From JBDTRY01 sp039931435 (lineage in GTDB: Bacteria > Acidobacteriota > Thermoanaerobaculia > Gp7-AA8): DNA of 15,870 bases. This document shows positions 7,169-14,211 of the stretch, in pieces. Made by a program: the position numbers and the translations under genes. Below the pieces are notes generated by a model that was given only the letters and a program-made list of their open reading frames with translations, did not search any database and had not been told where the DNA came from. The stretch is taken from assembly GCA_039931435.1 (NCBI GenBank), contig JBDTRY010000068.1:1-15870 (forward strand). Reading direction: 5' to 3'. Each line of letters begins with the position of its first letter. The stretch's first letter is position 1.

Positions 7169-10017
7169 GCCACGGCGTACCGGCGGCTACCTATCGTCTT
7201 CAGTTCAATCCGGAGTTCGGATTCCGGGACGGCGAGCACATCGTCGAGTATCTGGCCGCTCTCGGAATCGGCAGCATTTATGCTTCGCCGTCGTTCGCAG
7301 CGCGCCGTGGAAGTCAGCATGGGTACGACGTAGCCGAACCTTCCCGCTTCAGCCGTGAACTTGGAGGCGAAGAGGCCTTTCTCGATCTGTCGCGCTCCCT
7401 GAAGCGACATGGCATGGGCATCCTGCTGGACATCGTTCCAAACCATATGGCGGCCAGCACCGAGAATCCCTGGTGGCGTGACCTTCTAGCTAACGGCCGC
7501 GATTCTCGGTATGCGGAGTTCTTCGACGTGGACTGGGATCCGTCAACCTCGAAGGGAACGCTTCACGATCGTCTCCTCCTCCCTGTCCTCGGGGCGCCGT
7601 TCGGCACGGCACTGGAGAATCAGGAAATCGCCATCCGGTTCGGAAAGCGCGGTTTCACGATCAACTACTATGACCTCTCTCTTCCCGTCCGTGTTCAATC
7701 GTATCCGCTGATTCTCGGCGCCTGGGATGACGACCCTGCGGTCGATATATCTCCAGCAGCGGCCGCTGAATTGCGGACGGCGATCTCTGACGCCCAGGCC
7801 GAGAGACAGCACCTTGATCCTGATCAGAACGAGTCCGTTCGAAGGACTCTGATTTCGATCATCGAGCGCCTTCTGTCCGAGTTCGCGAGTTTTGGCACTT
7901 CACTCGAGAGCCGGCTGGAGAAACTGAACGGTACCAAGGGAGATCCTGACTCCTTCAATGAGCTGGAGTCCATTCTTGTCCGGCAGGTCTATCGCCTCGC
8001 CTACTGGCGGAGAGCGGCGGATGAAGTGAACTACCGGCGGTTCTTCGACATCACCGATCTTGTGGGAGTGCGCGTCGAGAAAGACGAGGTATTTCTCAGT
8101 CAGCATGAGCGGATCTTTCAGCTGGTCGAAGCGGGCCACGTCACCGGACTTCGTATCGACCACATCGACGGTCTCTACGACCCCGTGGATTACCTTCGTA
8201 AACTCCAGCTCAGCGTCGCACCCGGCTGGAACGGAGATGCGCACGACCTGGACTTCTCCGTGGTCGTGGAGAAGATCCTGGCCCAGGACGAAAATTTGCC
8301 CGACGACTTCGCCACCGACGGAACCAGCGGCTACGACTTCCTGAACGTTCTGAATAATCTCTTCATCGACCCCGAGGGCCTGAAGCGGCTCGATGGGACG
8401 TACCGCCGGTTCACCGGAATCGAACAGAGCTTCGAAGAACTTGCCTATGGCAACAAAGCAAAAATTCTAGGCGATCTCTTCTGGGGTGACGTCCGACGCC
8501 TCGGTGACGACCTGATCCGGCTGGCGTTGCAGGATCGCCACGCCCGCGATATCCGACCCAGGGAAGTCTCCGAGGCTTTGTTTGAGGTCACGTCCCGGAT
8601 GCCGGTCTATCGCACCTACGTTCGAGACCGCGGCATTTCCGAGCAGGACCGCCGTTTTGTCGAACAGGCTTTGGAGCGGGCCTCGACGCAGAGCACCGCG
8701 CAAAGCGGTGCACTCGACTTTCTCCGCCGGGTTCTGCTGATGGAAATTCCCTTGAACCAGATTGCCCAGGAGCCTCAGTGGCTGGAGTTCGTCATGCGCT
8801 GGCAGCAGTTCACCGGACGGGTCATGGCCAAAGGTGTCGAAGACACCTCCTTCTATGTCTTCAACCGCCTGATCTCGATGAACGAAGTCGGCGGTGAGCC
8901 GGGCGTCGAGGTCGCCTTTGCGGATCGGGACTTTCACCGATTCAACTCAGATGCTGCCGAGCGCTGGCCGTACGGCCTGAACGCCACGTCCACGCATGAC
9001 ACCAAACGCAGTGAAGACGTGCGAGCCCGAATCGATGCCCTTAGTGAATTCGCCTCCGAGTGGGAACAGGCCCTGGAACAGTGGTCGGAATTGAATCAAG
9101 CGTTCAAGGGAACAGTTCGAGGGGCAATGGCTCCCGATAGAAATGAAGAGATCATGCTCTATCAGAGTCTTCTCGGTGTGTGGCCGGACCGGGAGGAGAA
9201 CGTGGCAACCCTTCCGGAGCGCGTGGAGCAGTACATCGTAAAAGCGCTCCGGGAAGCGAAGACGCACAGTAGCTGGCACTGGCCGGACGAGCAATATGAA
9301 CAGGCGGTTATCGAATTCGCGAAGCGAATCATCACCGATCCTCATCCGCAGTTCCGGCAGAGTTTCAGCGAACTACATAGCCAACTCGCTCTCCTCGGAG
9401 CCAGCAATTCGCTGGGGCAGGTGGCGCTGAAGATCACCGCGCCGGGGATCCCGGACTTTTATCAGGGAAGCGAACTGTGGGACCTGAGTCTGGTCGATCC
9501 CGATAATCGCAGGCCCGTCGACTACGAGTTGCGCGAAAGGTTTGCTGAAGCGCTGCGTAGCGATGGCCGCGGCAGCCTCGAGCTTTCACGGCAGCTCTCG
9601 CAGGAATGGCAGGACGGAAGAATCAAGTTGTTTCTCACTCTGCGCGCATTGGCCTTCCGGCAGAATCACGCTGGCCTCTTCAACTCCGGCGAGTACCTGC
9701 CACTCAGCTGCGAGGGTCCGCGCAGCCGTCACCTCGTCGCTTTCTGCAGGCGGCACGGCGCCGCGTGGTCTGTGACCGTGGTACCGAGATGGATGCGAGG
9801 CTTGATCAGTCCACGGTCGCTGACAGCACCATCGCCGATATGGGAAGGCACGACGCTGCTCCTCCCGGGCCCGGCTCCCTCAGAATGGAAAAACATCTTC
9901 ACCGGCGAGACCTGCGTGAAGGAAAGCACAGGGCTGGCTTTGGGCACTATCCTCGGGTCGTTTCCGATCGCGATTCTCGAAGGATCGTCATCCTCCGACG
10001 GCGCCCGGCCGAAGTAG
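7165..10017 (+). CDS. treY: Malto-oligosyltrehalose synthase
   Basis: TreY isomerises the reducing-end alpha-1,4 linkage of maltodextrins to alpha,alpha-1,1, making the substrate of TreZ. The protein has 950 residues, longer than the ~700-780 of many family members but within the range seen. The N-terminus VPAATYRLQFNPEFGF and the following YASPSF, HGYDV and DIVPNHMA motifs are typical of TreY (GH13_26). Predicted catalytic residues are D332 (GLRIDHIDGLYDP), E369 (VVVEKILAQDE) and D612 (ATSTHDTKRSEDVRAR). The near-C-terminal section LKITAPGIPDFYQGSELWD is also characteristic. The start ATG 7165 overlaps the previous stop by 4 bases and has only a weak ribosome site, so it probably depends on coupling. 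The last ~14 residues are serine-rich and lie beyond the normal domain. Confidence 0.96.
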   Translation: MSHGVPAATYRLQFNPEFGFRDGEHIVEYLAALGIGSIYASPSFAARRGSQHGYDVAEPSRFSRELGGEEAFLDLSRSLKRHGMGILLDIVPNHMAASTENPWWRDLLANGRDSRYAEFFDVDWDPSTSKGTLHDRLLLPVLGAPFGTALENQEIAIRFGKRGFTINYYDLSLPVRVQSYPLILGAWDDDPAVDISPAAAAELRTAISDAQAERQHLDPDQNESVRRTLISIIERLLSEFASFGTSLESRLEKLNGTKGDPDSFNELESILVRQVYRLAYWRRAADEVNYRRFFDITDLVGVRVEKDEVFLSQHERIFQLVEAGHVTGLRIDHIDGLYDPVDYLRKLQLSVAPGWNGDAHDLDFSVVVEKILAQDENLPDDFATDGTSGYDFLNVLNNLFIDPEGLKRLDGTYRRFTGIEQSFEELAYGNKAKILGDLFWGDVRRLGDDLIRLALQDRHARDIRPREVSEALFEVTSRMPVYRTYVRDRGISEQDRRFVEQALERASTQSTAQSGALDFLRRVLLMEIPLNQIAQEPQWLEFVMRWQQFTGRVMAKGVEDTSFYVFNRLISMNEVGGEPGVEVAFADRDFHRFNSDAAERWPYGLNATSTHDTKRSEDVRARIDALSEFASEWEQALEQWSELNQAFKGTVRGAMAPDRNEEIMLYQSLLGVWPDREENVATLPERVEQYIVKALREAKTHSSWHWPDEQYEQAVIEFAKRIITDPHPQFRQSFSELHSQLALLGASNSLGQVALKITAPGIPDFYQGSELWDLSLVDPDNRRPVDYELRERFAEALRSDGRGSLELSRQLSQEWQDGRIKLFLTLRALAFRQNHAGLFNSGEYLPLSCEGPRSRHLVAFCRRHGAAWSVTVVPRWMRGLISPRSLTAPSPIWEGTTLLLPGPAPSEWKNIFTGETCVKESTGLALGTILGSFPIAILEGSSSSDGARPK

Positions 10018-10034
10018 CCAGCCGTGAGTATGCG

Positions 10035-10124
10035 TGTCATGTCGAGGGACCTCCGCATAGGTAACGACGGGCTTCTCACACGTGCGGGAGATCCCTCCTC
10101 GATTCGCTCGTTCGGGATGACATG
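10035..10124. repeat. Imperfect palindromic repeat element downstream of treY
   Basis: The left arm (10035-10056, TGTCATGTCGAGGGACCTCC...) and right arm (10084-10123, ending TTCGGGATGACA) are inverted copies. The left arm lacks about 13 bases present in the right. The TGTCAT...ATGACA ends and GATCCCTC/GAGGGA cores match the layout of the palindromic repeats elsewhere in the window, so this is probably a diverged member of the same extragenic class. Confidence 0.6.
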
Positions 10125-10170
10125 TCGGTGGATTCGCGCGGGCCTTTCATTAGAAGCGTCGCCTGAAGAC

Positions 10171-10218
10171 TGTCATCCTGAGCGCCGAGCGAAGGATCTC
10201 TTCTACCTTCCCGGTTGC
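10171..10218 (+). repeat. Solo half-unit of the dispersed palindromic repeat
   Basis: This stretch begins TGTCATCCTGAGCGCCGAGC and ends CTACCTTCCCGGTTGC. It matches the left third of each unit in the tandem array at 12743-13227, with a difference only around AGCGCC versus AAGCGTC. The right arm of the palindrome is missing. The copy shows that the element is dispersed and not unique to the tandem array. Confidence 0.8.
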
Positions 10219-10227
10219 TCAACAGGA

Positions 10228-10260
10228 GTGCCGAACATTGCAATCGGAATGTTCGGCCAC
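10228..10260. terminator. Strong hairpin just beyond the holA stop (possible 3' end structure)
   Basis: GCCGAACATT (10230-10239) and AATGTTCGGC (10248-10257) are perfectly complementary over 10 pairs with an 8-base loop, and the stem can extend outward with GTG/CAC by bulging one C. It lies 43 bases past the holA stop on the minus strand and about 210 bases past treY on the plus strand. There is no T-tract on either side, so it may be an mRNA 3' stabiliser or a factor-dependent end more than a true intrinsic terminator. Confidence 0.45.
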
Positions 10261-10302
10261 TTCAGCACACTCGTTTCATCAGGAAATGCGCAAAGGGCCA
10301 CA

Positions 10303-11676
10303 TCAACCGGCGGCGGTGAGCACGATCGCTTCGAGGCCGATGTCGGCCGGCACACCACCCGATTTGCGCGCAAATTCCAGTTCCGCCAGATCGTCCAGTG
10401 CGTTCAGAAGCGTCTCCTGCGAATAGTTTCGGGCCGCTTCGAACTTCTTATGCAGAGCGAACGGATGCGGCTTCTGGCGCACGATCGAGTTCGACTTCAG
10501 ATATTCGCCGAGAGGCTCGGCGAAAACATCGCGAAACCGGTTGTATGGAACGGATTTTCTCAAGTCGATCTTGTGTAATCGAGCGAAAGCCTGTACGCAG
10601 ATCAGTTGCCGGATCTCGTCGGCCAGCGGAAAGAGAAAGCGTCCGTAGTGAAACTCGACCGAGGTTTTCGAGTCCTCACGACGGGCCTGAGCCACCAGGT
10701 CACGGAGCTTGGCGATCGCCTCCACGGGCTTCTTTTCCGAAAACAGAGAGGCGAACTCGTAGCGCACGCCGCCTGTGATGAGCTGCGTCTGTTCCACGAC
10801 CATTGTCTGCGAGACGCGTCCACCCGGTCCGGCAAAGGTGGCCAGCCGCTCCGCCTCGGCAATGACCAGGCGCAGATCGGGGACTTCCTTCGAGAACTTG
10901 TCGGCCAGAACGCGGTCAATTCCCAGACGCTGCCGAAGCGTGGTCAGCGCCTGGACATCGAAGGTCACTTCCAGTTCGCGGGAAAGTGAGCGCACCGCTT
11001 CGTCCAGGGCGCGGGTGAAGTCCTCCCGCTCCAGATCGCAATGCACCACCGCGCCCACCCGCTGGATCAATGCCACGGTGGCGGAGTCCTCGGGGATTTC
11101 GCCTGACCGCAGCAGCAGCGTAGTTCCTGGCGCGCCGCCATGGGCTATGGTCTCGGCAAGAAGCGCCGCGTCGCCCTCACCCCGGGTCGGTTTTCTGCCT
11201 GAGGCGCGCGCCTGTTCCAGCATCTGCCCGAGCACACGCTCGGACTTCTTCGTTCCCAGCACCGCGGCGATGCTTTCATCACTCTCGTCGAGATCGGCGC
11301 CAATCAACCCCAGAAGGTGCATCAGTTTCGCTAGCGACGACGAACGCTTGCGGTCTGTTTTGGCGGAGGTCCAATCCGAAACAGCCTTGTCGTACAGCGA
11401 AGCGATTTCCTTTTTCGTGACGAAGGCGTTCACCTCCGGGACGACGATCAGCCGTCTTGCGGAAAACAGCGACATTGTTCGATAGGCATCAAGAATAGAC
11501 CCGAGGTCGGTGGAATCGGAGAAGGCTTCGACGTCTGTGGAGGGATCCATAACGACGATGTGATTTCGAATCGAGGTGAATGCCTGCTCGGTCAGATACT
11601 CGTTATCACCTCCGACGAGAATCACTCGCGGAACTGTTCCACTGCCCAGGGCTGCCAGCAGCTCGGACGGCTTCAT
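10303..11676 (-). CDS. holA: DNA polymerase III delta subunit, with an internal insertion
   Basis: HolA is the clamp-loader delta subunit, which opens the beta sliding clamp during replication. Recognisable parts are the N-terminal strand VILVGGDNEYLTEQA (18-32), the segment AYRTMSLFSARRLIVVPEV (64-82) that holds the clamp-binding element of family members, the LLLRSG strand (187 onward), the DLRLVIAEAERLATFAGPGG lid-like section and a C-terminal helical collar with FHYGRFLFPLADEI. The protein is 457 residues against about 340 in E. coli. The extra length comes from a charged helical stretch at roughly 90-170. ATG 11676 is preferred over TTG 11682 because GGTGA (11683-11687) lies 6 bases from the ATG but touches the TTG. 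It follows an intrinsic terminator, so it is probably transcribed separately from the genes upstream. Confidence 0.85.
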   Translation of the reverse strand: MKPSELLAALGSGTVPRVILVGGDNEYLTEQAFTSIRNHIVVMDPSTDVEAFSDSTDLGSILDAYRTMSLFSARRLIVVPEVNAFVTKKEIASLYDKAVSDWTSAKTDRKRSSSLAKLMHLLGLIGADLDESDESIAAVLGTKKSERVLGQMLEQARASGRKPTRGEGDAALLAETIAHGGAPGTTLLLRSGEIPEDSATVALIQRVGAVVHCDLEREDFTRALDEAVRSLSRELEVTFDVQALTTLRQRLGIDRVLADKFSKEVPDLRLVIAEAERLATFAGPGGRVSQTMVVEQTQLITGGVRYEFASLFSEKKPVEAIAKLRDLVAQARREDSKTSVEFHYGRFLFPLADEIRQLICVQAFARLHKIDLRKSVPYNRFRDVFAEPLGEYLKSNSIVRQKPHPFALHKKFEAARNYSQETLLNALDDLAELEFARKSGGVPADIGLEAIVLTAAG

Positions 11677-11721
11677 TGCCAATCACCATTCAGCATCAGC
11701 ATCGAACAATATCCCAGAAAT

Positions 11722-11748
11722 AAAAAAGGCGACCCCAGGCCGCCCTTT
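11722..11748 (-). terminator. Intrinsic terminator after the DksA-type gene
   Basis: On the minus strand the sequence reads AAAGGGCGGCC-TGG-GGTCGCC followed by six T and ATTT. The GC-rich stem has 7 pairs (one G-T) around a 3-base loop and is extended by AAAG/TTTT. It sits 25 bases past the stop of the DksA-type gene and about 46 bases before holA, so it should end the obgE-to-dksA transcript or its rlmH-dksA part. Confidence 0.88.
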
Positions 11749-11772
11749 CCAACAATCTTCGTGCTCAGGTCC

Positions 11773-12141
11773 TTACAGCAGACCCTGCTCCTCGAGTTCC
11801 TGGCAATCGAGGCAGTAGCGCGTCCAGGGAACCGCTTTCAGTCGTTTCTCATTGATGCTCTGACCACAGTTCGTGCACTGCCCGTAAGTGTTGTTTTCCA
11901 GACGTCGAAGCGCGTCCTCGACGAGCATGAGGGTTTCGCGCTCCACATCCGAAAGCGAGAAGTTCAGCTCCTTGGAGTAGGAGCTGGCTGCTTTGTCGGC
12001 GAGATCCTGAATGCCGTCATCCTGCTGCTCGGAGCCAGCAGCCACATCACGACGGTAGGAATCGAGAAGCTCCTGACGCTTGGCCACGAGTGACTCGCGG
12101 TTCTGTTCAAACTGGTTCGGTTTCAGTTTCGCTCTTGCCAT
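11773..12141 (-). CDS. DksA/TraR-family zinc-finger protein
   Basis: A 122-residue protein of the DksA/TraR family, whose members enter the RNA polymerase secondary channel and, with ppGpp in DksA itself, retune transcription in starvation. Residues ~10-85 form a helical coiled-coil hairpin. The tip carries DLADKA (46-51), matching the acidic DxxDxA tip of DksA. C89, C92, C110 and C113 form a four-cysteine zinc site (CTNC and CLDC). It starts 15 bases after rlmH behind AAGGAGAG (12151-12158), and a strong terminator follows. The intact tip favours a DksA-like regulator, but it is shorter than E. coli DksA (151 residues) and could be one of several paralogues, so no gene symbol is given. Confidence 0.9.
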   Translation of the reverse strand: MARAKLKPNQFEQNRESLVAKRQELLDSYRRDVAAGSEQQDDGIQDLADKAASSYSKELNFSLSDVERETLMLVEDALRRLENNTYGQCTNCGQSINEKRLKAVPWTRYCLDCQELEEQGLL

Positions 12142-12156
12142 CCGACCCCGCTCTCC

Positions 12157-12627
12157 TTATTTGTGATAGCGAATGTTTCGCATGATCGTGCATGCCCGGT
12201 AAATCTGTTCGAGAAGCACCACTCTGGCGATCTGATGAGGCAACGTCATCGCCGACAACGACAAGATACGGTCGGCGCGTTTCCGAACAGAGTCGCTCAG
12301 CCCGAGGTCGCCACCCATCAGAAACGAAAGCCCATGCGGGTTACGACTGACGACCTCGCCCAGCCACGTCGCAAATTCCAAAGAACCCATCGCTTTTCCC
12401 CGCTCATCCAGTACAACGACCTGGCCCTGCGCAGGGATCGCCTCCAGCAACCTCGCCGATTCGGCGTGGATGATAGAGGTCTCGTTCGCCTTCTGTCTAC
12501 CCTTCTCCGGAGCGAGCTCCGTGATTTCGATTGGAAAGAAGTGCTCGATCCGCGATCGGTACCGTTCGATCGCTCCCCGGAATTCGGTGTCAGCATTGGA
12601 ACCGATCCAAAAGATTCTAAATTTCAT
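12157..12627 (-). CDS. rlmH: 23S rRNA (pseudouridine1915-N3)-methyltransferase
   Basis: RlmH is a SPOUT methyltransferase that methylates pseudouridine 1915 in helix 69 of 23S rRNA on assembled 70S ribosomes. The 156-residue length is normal. The SAM-binding knot is visible as LDERGK (73-78), FLMGGDLGLSD (102-112) and the C-terminal SLSAMTLPHQIARVVLLEQ followed by YRACTIMRNIRYHK, which ends in the YHK typical of the family. The start is fixed by the family-typical N-terminus MKFRIFWIGS, although no good Shine-Dalgarno site precedes it. It is separated from the upstream activator gene by the repeat array, so it may have its own promoter. Confidence 0.95.
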   Translation of the reverse strand: MKFRIFWIGSNADTEFRGAIERYRSRIEHFFPIEITELAPEKGRQKANETSIIHAESARLLEAIPAQGQVVVLDERGKAMGSLEFATWLGEVVSRNPHGLSFLMGGDLGLSDSVRKRADRILSLSAMTLPHQIARVVLLEQIYRACTIMRNIRYHK

Positions 12628-12742
12628 GGCGAAAGGGGTCCCGGAGAGGACCGGAAGACGGGGGAGTTTAGTACGGAAAGGCGGTCATCAAGAGCAGGAA
12701 ACGGCGCAGGCGCCGCCGTCTGGAGAATGACACGACTTCCAC
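12628..12742 (-). other. Leader/promoter region of rlmH
   Basis: About 115 non-coding bases between rlmH and the repeat array. It contains a GC-rich inverted repeat ACGGCG-n7-CGCCGT at 12701-12719 and a candidate promoter nearer to rlmH. On the side of the array, TGACACG (12728-12734) is the inverse of CGTGTCA (12745-12751), a probable remnant of another palindromic unit. Confidence 0.4.
12665..12691 (-). promoter_or_regulatory. Candidate sigma-70 promoter for rlmH
   Basis: On the minus strand TTGATG (12691-12686) and TAAACT (12670-12665) each match 4 of 6 consensus bases. The spacer is 15 bases, shorter than the ideal 17. Its place ~40 bases before the rlmH start and beyond the repeat array makes it plausible. 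Confidence 0.25.
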
Positions 12743-13227
12743 GGCGTGTCATCCTGAAGCGTCGAGCGAAGGATCTCCTCTACCTTCCCGGTTGCCACGC
12801 ACCGAAGGGCACGATTCTCGTCGAAGAGATCCTTCGGTCGCTTCGCTCCCTCAAGGATGCCAAGTTCTCCTCGCCCCGTAGATACGCAGGGCGTGTCATC
12901 CTGAAGCGTCGAGCGAAGGATCTCTTCTACCTTCCCGGTTGCAACGCGAGGAAGTCCGCGATTCTCGTCGAAGAGATCCTTCGGTCGCTTCGCTCCCTCA
13001 AGGATGCCAAGTTCTCCTCGCCCCGTAGATACGCAGGGCCTGTCATCCTGAAGCGTCGAGCGAAGGATCTCTTCTACCTTCCCGGTTGCAGCGCACCGAA
13101 GGCCGCGATTCTCGTTGAAGAGATCCTTCGGTCGCTTCGCTTCCTCGAGGATGACAAGTTCTCCTCGCCCGTAGATACGCCGGGCGTGTCATCCTGAAGC
13201 GTCGAGCGAAGGGTCTCTTCTGCCTTC
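12743..13227 (+). repeat. Tandem array of ~147-bp palindromic units (3 full copies plus a partial)
   Basis: Units begin at about 12743, 12890, 13037 and 13183, giving steps of 147, 147 and 146 bases. Each full unit has a left arm (TCATCCTGAAGCGTCGAGCG...GGATCTCTTC), a short variable middle after CCCGGTTGC, and a right arm (GAAGAGATCCTTCGG...AAGGATG) that is an imperfect inverse of the left, then a shared tail ending near TAGATACGC. Units 1 and 2 are identical over the last ~80 bases. Unit 3 keeps GGATGACA where units 1 and 2 have GGATGCCA. The partial fourth copy stops about 10 bases before the stop codon of the sigma-54 activator gene. The array fills most of the gap between that gene and rlmH. 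Confidence 0.92.
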
Positions 13228-13236
13228 CCACTGACT

Positions 13237-14196
13237 CTAATCCAGGCCGTATTTCTTTCTCTTCTCCAGAAGCGTTTTCCGATTGATGCCCAGGATGGCA
13301 GCCGCTTTCGAAAATCTGTTGCGCGTCTGGCGAAGCACCTCCTCGACATAGCGCCTCTCCAACTGATCGAGAGTCCACGCCTCCGCACCAGCTCTCTCGA
13401 TGAGCTCACGCGGGCCCGGCCACGCCTCCGGAGCCAGAGCATCCGTCGTAATCGTTTCCCCTTCGGCCAGAACCACGGCGCGCTCGATGACGTTTCGCAG
13501 CTGACGAAGATTCCCCGGCCAGGAGTACTCGCGGAGAGCCTTCATCGCCGCCGGATCGATGGCGTGAACGTTGCGGTTCACGCGGCTCGATTCATCGCCA
13601 AGGTACTCCTGGGCCAGAAGCGGAATGTCTTCACGTCGATCGCGAAGTGGGGGCAGGAGAACGGAGACGACGTTCAACCGGTAGTAGAGGTCGCGACGAA
13701 ACCGTCCGAGTTCCATGGCCTCATCGAGCAGAACGTTCGACGACGAAAGAAGCCGCGACTCCAGCCTGAGGACCTGGTTTCCGCCGAGTCTCGAGAACTG
13801 TTTTTCCTGGACGACGCGCAACAGCTTGGCCTGAAGCTCCGGACTGACCGAGGCCACTTCGTCGAGATAAAGCGTTCCCCGTTGCGCCATCTCGATTCGA
13901 CCCTGCTTGCGGGCAGTGGCCCCGGTAAAAGCCCCCTTCTCGTATCCGAAAAGTTCGCTCTCGAAAATGTCCGGTGGGATGCTGGCGCAGTCAACACTGA
14001 CAAAGGGCGCCGTCTGGCGATTACCACAGAGATGGATCGATTCGGCCAGATAATTTTTCCCGACGCCGGACTCTCCGAGAATCATGACGTTGACATCGTG
14101 CGTGAGCACTTTCTCGACAGTATCGAGAACAACGCGCATCCCGGCGCTCCGAGTGGGAAAGAGTTTTCGGAGCTTGCGACCCGCCGCGGAGGCCAT
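13237..14196 (-). CDS. Sigma-54-dependent transcription activator without sensor domain
   Basis: A 319-residue bacterial enhancer-binding protein, which remodels sigma-54 RNA polymerase by ATP hydrolysis. The AAA+ domain starts almost at the N-terminus. Walker A is GESGVGKN (41-48), the sigma-54 contact loop GAFTGA is intact (88-93), Walker B is GTLYLDEV (107-114), and arginine-finger residues lie in FRRDLYYRLN (166-175). The C-terminus is a Fis-type helix-turn-helix (RFSKAAAILGINRKTLLEKR). No receiver, GAF or PAS domain is present, as in PspF-like proteins, so control must come from a partner protein or expression level. GGGGTGAG (14202-14209) lies 5 bases before ATG 14196, and the gene begins 15 bases after rsfS, which suggests the same transcript. 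I see no convincing -24/-12 promoter in the window that it could serve. Confidence 0.92.
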   Translation of the reverse strand: MASAAGRKLRKLFPTRSAGMRVVLDTVEKVLTHDVNVMILGESGVGKNYLAESIHLCGNRQTAPFVSVDCASIPPDIFESELFGYEKGAFTGATARKQGRIEMAQRGTLYLDEVASVSPELQAKLLRVVQEKQFSRLGGNQVLRLESRLLSSSNVLLDEAMELGRFRRDLYYRLNVVSVLLPPLRDRREDIPLLAQEYLGDESSRVNRNVHAIDPAAMKALREYSWPGNLRQLRNVIERAVVLAEGETITTDALAPEAWPGPRELIERAGAEAWTLDQLERRYVEEVLRQTRNRFSKAAAILGINRKTLLEKRKKYGLD

Positions 14197-14211
14197 CAGT
14201 ACTCACCCCGG

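Larger units (their letters stand above)
10018..10302. other. Convergent intergenic region between treY and holA
   Basis: No gene is supported in these 285 bases. The region holds an imperfect palindrome (10035-10124), one half-unit of the palindromic repeat found again at 12743-13227, and a strong hairpin at 10228-10260. No run of T follows any of these on either strand, so a classical intrinsic terminator for treY or holA is not evident. The palindromes may still block or stabilise the two converging transcripts. Confidence 0.6.

Noticed and set aside
9982..10017. treY C-terminus created by insertion of a palindromic repeat
   Set aside because: GTCATCCT and part of CGCGATTCTCG are shared with the repeat units, but the match is short and interrupted, so chance is as likely.
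12163..13197. Plus-strand 344-codon open frame with a 49-residue internal repeat
   Set aside because: Its first part is antisense to rlmH, which is a clear family member, and the rest is the tandem DNA array. The 147-bp period is a multiple of three, so the frame stays open by arithmetic. The third step of 146 bases breaks the frame, and no ribosome site or family resemblance is seen.
12743..13227. CRISPR array
   Set aside because: Units are ~147 bases and repeated nearly over their full length, with palindromic arms. There are no short direct repeats separated by unique spacers, and no cas genes nearby.
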